Shown one piece after another: positions 9,201 to 14,654 of a stretch of 34,062 nucleotides of DNA. The translations under genes were made by a program, and so were the position numbers. Position 1 is the stretch's first letter, and each line of letters opens with the position of its first letter. Under the pieces are notes generated by a model. The model was not told the DNA's origin, ran no database searches, and saw nothing but the letters and a program-made list of their open reading frames with translations. This DNA comes from Gemmatimonadota bacterium (lineage in GTDB: Bacteria > Gemmatimonadota > Gemmatimonadetes > Longimicrobiales > RSA9): positions 1 to 34,062 of the forward strand of contig JBDLIA010000031.1 in assembly GCA_039715185.1 (NCBI GenBank), in the 5' to 3' direction.

Positions 9201-10251
9201 TGGTGACCCCGATCGGGGAGGCCAGATCTTTGGCGGCCAGCGCTTGGTGGATCTCCAGCGCCGCGCCGATGGCCCGGGTCGCCGCGTCCTGAACAGCCAG
9301 CGGAGGAAGCCCGAAAGCGGCGATCAGAGCCGTGCCCTTGTCGTCCGAGGCGAGGCTGTAGATGCTCCCTCCGAAGCGCTCCAGCGCGCTCTGGATCGAC
9401 CGTACGGCAGAGTGGAGGCGTTCAAAATCGCCCACGTCCTTCGCCTCGCCGATTCCCACGAATAGAAGGGAGAGCCGCCGGAACTCGCCGAGCCAATCGT
9501 CCTGGCCGGCCTCCAGCCGGTGCGCCACCGCTCTCGGGATCTGCGCACGGAGGACGTCCAGCGCCGGTACCGCCGGCTGTATCGGGACCACGACTGGAAC
9601 CGCTCCCTGCGCCCCCTCGAATCTGAGGAGTCCACCCGCGAGAGGTTCGCCGGCTGCCGTCCCGATCAGAGCGGCCGCGCGCGCGGACAGCAGGACCTGA
9701 CCGGGGGTGCCCGCCGCGTCCACCTGCGCCAGCTGGGCGATGGCCTCTCCTTGCGCCAAAAAAAGCCAGTGCCCCTCCACGCCGCCCACTCGCAACGTAC
9801 TCAGCTGCCCAGCCCCCACCGAAGCTCGCAGGCGCAGCGTGACTTCCGGGTCCGGCTCGAGGCCGTCCAGCGTCGCGAGGATCTCCTTGCCACAGGACGC
9901 TGCGAGCAGCACGGCTTCCTTGAGCGCCTCGGCGCCCTCCATGCACTGCCATGCAGCGAGCACCGCGTCGCCGGCGAACAACACCACGTCGCCTCCGGCT
10001 CGCTCGATCACCCCGACCATGCGGCCGAAAGTCTGGTCCAGGACCTGGGACAGGCGCTCGGCGCCCGCGGAGCCCGTCGCCGCGAGGCGTCGCGTCAACG
10101 GGGTGAAGCCGGCCAGATCGGCGAACAGCACCGCGGCCACGCCGTCGATCCGCTCGGGGTCGCGCGGTGAATCCGTCCACCCTGCGACCCGCTCTCTCTC
10201 GTAGCGCGGAAGGAACGCCGCCAGCCGGCGTTCGAGGGAAGTCCCCGACAT
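6268..10251 (-). CDS. Soluble-adenylyl-cyclase-like protein: two class III cyclase domains, NTPase, TPR region
   Basis: The 1327-residue protein starts at ATG 10251, which shares one base with the stop of cruF (TGATG), so translation is probably coupled. Residues 36-200 form a first class III cyclase domain (C1), with metal-binding Asp45 in FADLAGFT and Asp95 in FAGDAVLAAW. Residues 258-425 form a second (C2), with SDDKGTALIAAFGLPP (302-317), GTVFCGAYG and PPINLSARLM (Asn375, Arg379, the transition-state pair of the family). Residues 438-600 are an AAA/NACHT-like NTPase with Walker A GEAGLGKST (468-476) and Walker B ILLLEDAHWFD. The rest is a long helical TPR-like region. The order C1-C2-NTPase-TPR and several blocks match animal soluble adenylyl cyclase (ADCY10). 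In C1 the usual adenine-selecting lysine four residues before Asp95 is Leu91, so substrate choice or activity is uncertain. No membrane helix or signal peptide is evident. Confidence 0.88.
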   Translation of the reverse strand: MSGTSLERRLAAFLPRYERERVAGWTDSPRDPERIDGVAAVLFADLAGFTPLTRRLAATGSAGAERLSQVLDQTFGRMVGVIERAGGDVVLFAGDAVLAAWQCMEGAEALKEAVLLAASCGKEILATLDGLEPDPEVTLRLRASVGAGQLSTLRVGGVEGHWLFLAQGEAIAQLAQVDAAGTPGQVLLSARAAALIGTAAGEPLAGGLLRFEGAQGAVPVVVPIQPAVPALDVLRAQIPRAVAHRLEAGQDDWLGEFRRLSLLFVGIGEAKDVGDFERLHSAVRSIQSALERFGGSIYSLASDDKGTALIAAFGLPPLAVQDAATRAIGAALEIHQALAAKDLASPIGVTTGTVFCGAYGGVERRHYAIVGPPINLSARLMKAAEGSILCDAATHDAAGGQVAFEASTTLSLKGFETDVVAYRPTTLATRAPVRATDQIVGRTAELRRLGSVLDSAERREGGTLIVEGEAGLGKSTLLGAFVHDADERGVRVLAGGGDSLRSSTLYFGWRSVLEGLLPSDVANRPAALRQALGEDARLNRWAPLLSAIVPVGLPENDTSREMTGETRAAGVQELVIRLLEWATQQEPTILLLEDAHWFDSPSNALIDAVARRVSNLQIVISMRPPTGPLPPELAAFANQAGVERLRLRPLGESDVQALVALALGVKRVPQELVDYVLRQAECHPFHSTELVRALRDRGLLEISGDGCRVHTESGHLEDIEAPASVQEIVLTRVDGLDAHLQLILKTASVIGRAFTVPMLRDVYPVREARARLDEGLALLADRDLIAPLDDAADGGGAFEFRHAIIEDVVYGALLFSQRRQLHRAVAEWYEHHGGLVERGRAPLLAHHWDRAEVRDRALGYLEAAGVEAVEAFSNREAVRFLSRAVELEAGGSLDVERTRRAEWERGLAEARIRLSQFHRARGHLERSLAHYGLRVHRSGVSLGASLLFHVGVQATHRLLPFVRVGGKRIRQRRAHGAMVYKRVAEVAYFDNDKLRLLHATLAALNMAEDCGAVAEQVNGFGSIAIVADLGGMSGLASRYMRRALEVAEASGRPSIIGRGHLLALIRAITRGDWDGAGASAERSTEMFAALGDRFRWETCKATYGYGFLLRGDFERAQEVYEEAARSARHGAPQAQTWARVGQLAAQLNAGAATDYAISEVERLLHAEDQSKTDLLTCSGILARAYLERGDSERALDAAIRTLEWLGGEPPAVYYPLWSIAGAADVFFALAEAGDDRAGATPFAWDGDASASARALSRLLRAHGKMFPICVPTARYYQGRLEALRGRPDRAVSLWREGAEAAQALGLTYDQALLERTASPPERPPKER

Positions 10252-11243
10252 CACCCGGGCGGCCCGTCCGGTTCCGGTGGCCGACCGTGATTGGGAGCGT
10301 CGTCGTGGTGCACGGCGAAGGTGGCGGTGAAGATCGTGATCGATGCGATCGCCGCCGTGATGCCCATGGCGAAGGGGGATATCAGGTGCACGTCCTGGAT
10401 GCGCGGCGAACCTAGCACGGCGTCGATCAGAGCCATCGCCATGTACGCGGACACCGGCATGATCGCGGTGAGGCGGGCAAGTCCCAGCGGCTTCCAATGC
10501 AAGTCGCGGCGGTGAACCGGTATGCGTCGCTCGAGGAACCTATACACCAGGAACACGACGAAGCTGGTCACCATCCAGCCCTGGTAATTCTGCCAAGGCA
10601 CCCCGAAGTGGGTGCTGGTCGTCGGCGGCAGACGCGTCGCGACGGCGCACTCGGTTGGCTCGGCCACGGCCACCAGCCATCGCCACGCGGGAATCGAGGT
10701 GGTCGCACCCGCGGCCGCCGCGTCCGTCGTCCCCGGTATGGCCTCGAAGCTCATGATCGGGTCCATGGTGATGTCCCACGCCGTCATCACCGCCGCGCTC
10801 AGAAGCGCCATCCAGACCACCCAACTGACGCGCGAGCTCGGGTTGCTCACCGCCCTGCCCTCGGCCACGAGATTCGCTATCACGTAGCTCGGGTAGAACA
10901 TCATGTACCAGGCGAACGGAATCAGGTACGGTATGCGTCCACCGATCTTGGGTCCGAACAGAGACGTGTAGCAGTATGGGCCGAACAGCCAGCCGTTGCT
11001 CTGGCCGACCCACTCGGCCGAGAGAGAAAGGAGCGTGGCGCAGGCGATCAACACGGAGGCGCGCCTCCACCCGAGCATGTACCAGGAGTGCACGAAGGCC
11101 AGCGAAGCAGCAACGGGCACCAAGATGGGCCAAGGAATCCGGTCTATGTCCGAGAAATGGGCGTGCCCGTGCAGCGCGATGAAGAAGAGGAAGAGTGCGG
11201 CTGCGAGGCCGAAGAGCAGCCAGTCCTTGGTGGTCTGTGACAA
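10251..11243 (-). CDS. cruF: CruF-like carotenoid 1,2-hydratase (carotenoid biosynthesis membrane protein)
   Basis: The 330-residue integral membrane protein has about seven hydrophobic segments. It matches the Caroten_synth family, which contains gamma-carotene 1',2'-hydratase CruF and bacterioruberin-pathway hydratases: SAEWVGQSNGWLFGPYCY (from about residue 75), the WDITMDP motif (156-162) and FGVPWQNYQGW (214-223). These enzymes add water to the end of acyclic carotenoids in the membrane. I chose TTG 11243 because AGAGGGG lies 5 nt upstream. The in-frame ATG at 11285 has no Shine-Dalgarno and lies inside the inverted-repeat element described next to it. About 45 extra residues, rich in Ala and Thr, sit between the DP motif and FGVPWQN. 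The stop overlaps the cyclase start by one base. The family call is firm; the exact substrate is not. Confidence 0.85.
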   Translation of the reverse strand: MSQTTKDWLLFGLAAALFLFFIALHGHAHFSDIDRIPWPILVPVAASLAFVHSWYMLGWRRASVLIACATLLSLSAEWVGQSNGWLFGPYCYTSLFGPKIGGRIPYLIPFAWYMMFYPSYVIANLVAEGRAVSNPSSRVSWVVWMALLSAAVMTAWDITMDPIMSFEAIPGTTDAAAAGATTSIPAWRWLVAVAEPTECAVATRLPPTTSTHFGVPWQNYQGWMVTSFVVFLVYRFLERRIPVHRRDLHWKPLGLARLTAIMPVSAYMAMALIDAVLGSPRIQDVHLISPFAMGITAAIASITIFTATFAVHHDDAPNHGRPPEPDGPPG

Positions 11244-11252
11244 CGTGGCCCC

Positions 11253-11421
11253 TCTAGAGGACTGTAACAGGTGAGTACTTGGCATTCGAGGGGCGATGCA
11301 TCCCGCCCGGGGTCGTTGGGACTCCTCGCAATAGCCCTGCTATTACTCGTCCTCCCGCCTCCCCGGATCGGGCGCCTCGCCCCTCTCGATGCTCAACTAT
11401 CACCTGTTACAGTCCTCTAGA
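11253..11421. repeat. 169-bp element with perfect 22-bp terminal inverted repeats
   Basis: The left arm (11253-11274, beginning TCTAGAGGACTGTAAC) and right arm (11400-11421) are exact reverse complements over 22 bp and enclose 125 bp. Both outer ends are the palindrome TCTAGA, so the arms can be read as 16-bp terminal repeats plus a duplicated TCTAGA, CTAG or TA target. Removing the element and one TCTAGA copy joins the receptor stop codon directly to the AGAGGGG ribosome site of cruF, which looks like an ancestral tight operon junction. A small internal hairpin (AATAGC-CCT-GCTATT) lies at 11331-11345. Alternatives are an invertible segment or a long-range RNA stem between the two operon genes. 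No transposase or recombinase is in the window. Confidence 0.85.
11271..11420 (+). pseudogene. 49-codon signal-peptide-like ORF resembling the start of the adjacent TonB receptor
   Basis: This ORF runs on the strand opposite to the flanking genes, inside the inverted-repeat element. It starts at GTG with GAGG 11 nt upstream and ends at a TAG in the right repeat arm. The product begins MSTWHSRGDASRPG, then has a hydrophobic run (LGLLAIALLLLVLPPP) and a DAQ that looks like a signal-peptidase site. The adjacent receptor begins MSTWRRRSASRPG and ends its signal at GEAQA. The DNA shares GTGAGTACTTGGC (11271-11283 and, on the minus strand, 13975-13963) and TCCCGCCCGGG at nearly the same offset. It looks like a detached copy of a receptor 5' end. 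Expression is unknown. Confidence 0.55.
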
Positions 11422-13975
11422 ACGTGAAAGTGACCGAGCCGAGCACCCTGCGTCGTATCAACGTTCCGCCGAACAGCTGATAGCGCTCCTGATCGAACAC
11501 GTTGGTGGCGACCGAACGGATCGTGACCCTGTCATTCACGACGTAGCCGGCGGAGAGATCCACGGTCTGGCTCGCCGGAACCGGTCCCGCGAAGATCCCC
11601 GACGCCCAGTCGTAGGCGCTCACGAAACGCGCGTCCGCGCGCAGGCTCAAGCCGGTCTCGCCCCGGTAGCCGAGCGATAGCTTCACCTTGTGCTCGGGAG
11701 TGTTGGGCAGCACCTGGTCGCCCGGCACGACCTCCGACGAGTCGACGTCGAACTCGAACAGCGAATAGTTGGCCTCGAGTTGGACGACATCCGAGAGCTG
11801 TGCCGTCGTAGCCAGCTCGACCCCCCACTCGTCCACCACTCCGGCGTTGCCGAGCGAGAACACCAGCGCCGTCTGGCCGTTCGGCAGCCTGGTAAGGCCC
11901 GCCGCGGAGACCGGATCCACCGCGGCCAGCCCGCCAAGAGCGGCCTGCTGCACGGCGTCTCGAGCGGCCGGGTCGATCCGGGCATCGGCGGTCCACGAGG
12001 GGAAAGCAGGGTTTACGCCAGGGAGCAGGTCGGTGACGAAGTTGCTGAGGCGTGAGAAGTAGGTGTCGACCGAAAACGACACGCGTTCGCCGACCTGGCG
12101 CCGGTAGCCGAGCTCGACCGACGTGACCCGCTCGGTCTCCAACTCCGGGTTGCCGATGGCGAGAACGGGCACCGCGCCCGAGCTGGAGAACAGCTCGCCG
12201 TCGGGCACGGCCAGCAGCGCGTCGCCGAGCGGGGACGCGCGTAGTCCCGCCTCCAGCGCCGTGAAATCCGCCGGCGGGCCGACAGGGAAATTCACGAATA
12301 GCTCCAGGGTATTGGGTACCTGGAAGGCTCGGTTCACCGAAAGCCGGATCGCCTGTTCGAAGGTGGGCTGATACACGAGCGCAGCCTTGGGCGAGAACTG
12401 GGCGTCGAAGATGTCGCCCTGATCGAAGCGAGCCGCCGCGACGAACCGAAGCTCCGGCACCAGGAAGTAGTCCATCTGTCCGTAGAGCGAACCGTACAGG
12501 TCGTGGCGCGCGTCGTCCGCCGCCAGTATCAACGTCTCGCGCGTGTCGATGAAGCTGTTGCGCAGGGAACCGCCCAGGACGATGCGGCCGCGGCCCTCCC
12601 ACAGCAGGCGGTTGTGCTGCAGCTCACCCTGCACCACGTGCGACCGGTCGTCGATCGGCGTGTTGGTGGCCAGCGACCAGCCAGGGTCGGAGGCGACGCG
12701 GCCGGAGTACCAGAAGGACGCGTTCCACCCGGCGTTGCCCCAGGCGACCCGCGCCCAGGGCCTGTAAGCCCGGTCTCGCTGGATGCGGCCGCCGCCCGTC
12801 ACGACGATCTCGTTCTGCACCTCCGCACCACCCGCTTCCACCGTGAGCTCGGACCCGTCAGCGCCGTAACGGTCCAGGCGCGCCGTGGCGTATAGGGCGG
12901 AGAGCCGATCGGGGGATCCCGTTGCGCTGGTGCCAATCTGACCGTCGGTGACCTGGCCTGCGACCGGCCGCAGCTCGAAACCGGGAGCGGGGGCGGTGAA
13001 CGACTCTTCCGTCGCGTCCGCGTATTCGCGATCCAGGTCGCCTACACCGGTCCGCGAACGATTCCAGGTGTCGCTGCTGGAGTAGCCGACATTCACGCGG
13101 TAGGCCCAGGAGCCATCGCCCAGGAGGCCGCTGCGGCGCAAGTCCCCGCGGGCGGTGCCTAGCGAACCGCCGCCGACGCTGATCTTGGTGCCGACAGTCT
13201 CGCGCGCCCTCGGGGTGCGGATGTCCAGGACTCCGGAGAACGCGTTCGCGCCGTAGAGCGCCGAGCCGGGTCCCCTCACCATTTCGATCCGCGCTACGTC
13301 CTCCAGCGGCATGGAAAACGCGGACCACTCCTGCGAGCCGACGAAGGCTAGCGACACGTCTCGCCCGTCTTGGAGCACCAACACGCGCCGATTGAGCGAA
13401 GTGTTGAAGCCGCGCGCGTTGACGTTGAAGTCGGTGACGTCGTTTTGCACCACGTCGACGCCTGGGTGTTGTGCCAGCGCAAGCGGCAGTTGGCCCGTGA
13501 CCGAAAGTCGGCGGGCGTCCTCTGGCTCAACGACCGAGACCGCGGCCGGCGCCTCGACGATGCGCTCCGCCCTTCGGGAAGCGGCCCGAACCGACACCTC
13601 ATCGATGGCGACGGGCTGGACCTCCAGGATGATCTCGACGCGCTGGTCCCCGGCTGTGGCAACGATTTCCACGAGGCGCGTCCGGTACCCGAGCCGAGAC
13701 GCGGACAGGCGCTGTGGGCCGAGCGGCACTCCCGTGATTATGAAGAAGCCGTCCGCGTCGGCCACCACTCCAGCGGCGCGGCCGACCAGGCCCACCGAGG
13801 CGTACGGGATGCCGGCGGCGCCCGCGCTCAGCACCCGGCCGCGCAGATCCGTGGTCGCCTGCGCCTCACCGGCGCTGGGCATCACGATACCGCCCAGGAT
13901 CGTAGCCCATACGAAAAAGCCCGGGCGGCTGAGAACTCCCGGGCGGGAAGCGGAGCGTCGTCGCCAAGTACTCAC
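11417..13975 (-). CDS. TonB-dependent outer-membrane receptor with carboxypeptidase-regulatory-like domain
   Basis: The 852-residue protein starts at GTG 13975 with GAGGG about 7 nt upstream. Residues 1-42 are a signal peptide ending near SAGEAQA. Residues 43-130 form a CarboxypepD_reg-like beta domain (DLRGRVLSAGAAGIPYASV, GFFIITGVPLGPQRLSA). A plug domain follows (VVEPEDARRLSVTGQLPLAL, ARGFN, VLQDGRDV, IEMVRGPGSALYGANAFSG), then a long beta-barrel ending in aromatic TFTF, typical for outer-membrane insertion. Such receptors import large or scarce ligands using TonB energy; the ligand here cannot be read from sequence. It is the first gene of the minus-strand operon with cruF, the cyclase and the desaturase fusion. 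Its stop codon lies inside the right arm of the inverted repeat, and its start shares 13 bp with the element. Confidence 0.92.
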   Translation of the reverse strand: MSTWRRRSASRPGVLSRPGFFVWATILGGIVMPSAGEAQATTDLRGRVLSAGAAGIPYASVGLVGRAAGVVADADGFFIITGVPLGPQRLSASRLGYRTRLVEIVATAGDQRVEIILEVQPVAIDEVSVRAASRRAERIVEAPAAVSVVEPEDARRLSVTGQLPLALAQHPGVDVVQNDVTDFNVNARGFNTSLNRRVLVLQDGRDVSLAFVGSQEWSAFSMPLEDVARIEMVRGPGSALYGANAFSGVLDIRTPRARETVGTKISVGGGSLGTARGDLRRSGLLGDGSWAYRVNVGYSSSDTWNRSRTGVGDLDREYADATEESFTAPAPGFELRPVAGQVTDGQIGTSATGSPDRLSALYATARLDRYGADGSELTVEAGGAEVQNEIVVTGGGRIQRDRAYRPWARVAWGNAGWNASFWYSGRVASDPGWSLATNTPIDDRSHVVQGELQHNRLLWEGRGRIVLGGSLRNSFIDTRETLILAADDARHDLYGSLYGQMDYFLVPELRFVAAARFDQGDIFDAQFSPKAALVYQPTFEQAIRLSVNRAFQVPNTLELFVNFPVGPPADFTALEAGLRASPLGDALLAVPDGELFSSSGAVPVLAIGNPELETERVTSVELGYRRQVGERVSFSVDTYFSRLSNFVTDLLPGVNPAFPSWTADARIDPAARDAVQQAALGGLAAVDPVSAAGLTRLPNGQTALVFSLGNAGVVDEWGVELATTAQLSDVVQLEANYSLFEFDVDSSEVVPGDQVLPNTPEHKVKLSLGYRGETGLSLRADARFVSAYDWASGIFAGPVPASQTVDLSAGYVVNDRVTIRSVATNVFDQERYQLFGGTLIRRRVLGSVTFTF

Positions 13976-14141
13976 TGTATTCCCTCGAGAGTGCGGCTAC
14001 CGTCGCGGGTGGCAAGCAGCAATAGGGGGGGATCGTGTGGGTGCGGCAACCCCACGCTCCCGGGCGAGGAACCGCGCTCCGGCCTGGCGTGGCGCCGATC
14101 CCGCCGGTTAGTCTCCAATCGGTATGGCCCGGGCCGGGCCG

Positions 14142-14161
14142 GGCCGACCACGCGGTCGGCC
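14142..14161. other. Strong GC hairpin in the divergent intergenic region
   Basis: GGCCGACC (14142-14149) and GGTCGGCC (14154-14161) form a perfect 8-bp stem with a 4-nt loop. Immediately upstream, 14126-14145 is a GGCCC followed by three tandem GGGCC units. No T-tract follows on either strand, so it is not a standard terminator. It lies in the 258-nt region (13976-14233) between the divergent receptor and DUF3307-like genes, where I see no recognisable riboswitch. Confidence 0.5.
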
Positions 14162-14198
14162 GTTGCTGACGCACCGCCAAGACACAGGAGCATCGAGC

Positions 14199-14246
14199 AT
14201 GAGCCATCGCGGGCGCTGGTCTCCGCCCGAAGGGTGCCACCGCTGA
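14199..14246 (+). CDS. Possible 15-codon leader peptide ahead of the DUF3307-like gene
   Basis: AGGAG at 14186-14190 is well placed for the ATG at 14199, giving MSHRGRWSPPEGCHR and a TGA at 14244-14246, in a different frame from the next gene. The next gene's best GTG candidates (14234, 14258) have poorer ribosome sites. It may be a translated leader coupled to the gene, or it may mark the real start if there is a frameshift or sequence error near 14235. Confidence 0.3.
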   Translation: MSHRGRWSPPEGCHR

Positions 14247-14629
14247 GCGAGCAGGCGGTGTGGCTTCTGTTGGCACTGCTGTTCGCTCACTGGCTCGGCG
14301 ATTTCACACCGCTGGCCACCGCGCGCATGCAGAAGGCCAAGGTCGCCGGTGGCCCGGTGGGGCCCATCCTGGCTCACGCGGGCGTACACGCGTTGCTGGT
14401 GTGCGTGGTCATTTTTCTGCTGCGTCCACCGCGGTGGCTGGAGGCGTTCGCCTTGGCCGGCGCGTTGGAGTTCGCGACTCATTTCGGCCTCGACGCCGTC
14501 AGGGCGAAGCTGACCGCCGGCGTGCCAGCGCTCGCCGACCCCACGCACAAGGCCTTCTGGTCCCTGCTCGGCTTCGACCAGTTCCTCCATGCCGCGGTTC
14601 TCGTGGCCATCGCTTGGATCGTCCTGTGA
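14234..14629 (+). CDS. DUF3307-like small integral membrane protein
   Basis: About 131 residues with four hydrophobic stretches. The LLLALLFAHWLGDF opening, an early MQKAK, the HAGVHALLV block and the end block (EFATHFGLDAVRAKL, then FWSLLGFDQFLHAAVLVAIAW) follow the pattern I know for DUF3307: conserved His and Asp in the first helix, an HxxxD near the middle and DQxxH near the end. The function of this family is not established. The start is uncertain: GTG 14234 is used here, GTG 14258 would still keep the whole family-like region, and the better ribosome site belongs to an out-of-frame ATG at 14199. The stop is 25 nt before the next gene, which may be co-transcribed. Confidence 0.65.
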   Translation: MPPLSEQAVWLLLALLFAHWLGDFTPLATARMQKAKVAGGPVGPILAHAGVHALLVCVVIFLLRPPRWLEAFALAGALEFATHFGLDAVRAKLTAGVPALADPTHKAFWSLLGFDQFLHAAVLVAIAWIVL

Positions 14630-14654
14630 ACACCGCGCCGCCCGGAGTGACACG

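Noticed and set aside
7711-9465. Long plus-strand frame opposite the cyclase gene
   Set aside because: Same reason; the minus strand carries all recognised domains.
10252-10497. 82-residue upstream extension of the cyclase gene
   Set aside because: It lies inside cruF in another frame and is His/Arg-rich; the ATG at 10251 is coupled to the cruF stop.
11253-11421. Integron attC site
   Set aside because: The arms are perfect rather than bulged and lack the GTTRRRY/RYYYAAC core pair.
13976-14233. Cobalamin or TPP riboswitch ahead of the TonB receptor
   Set aside because: I looked for a B12 box and TPP core on the minus strand and did not find either.
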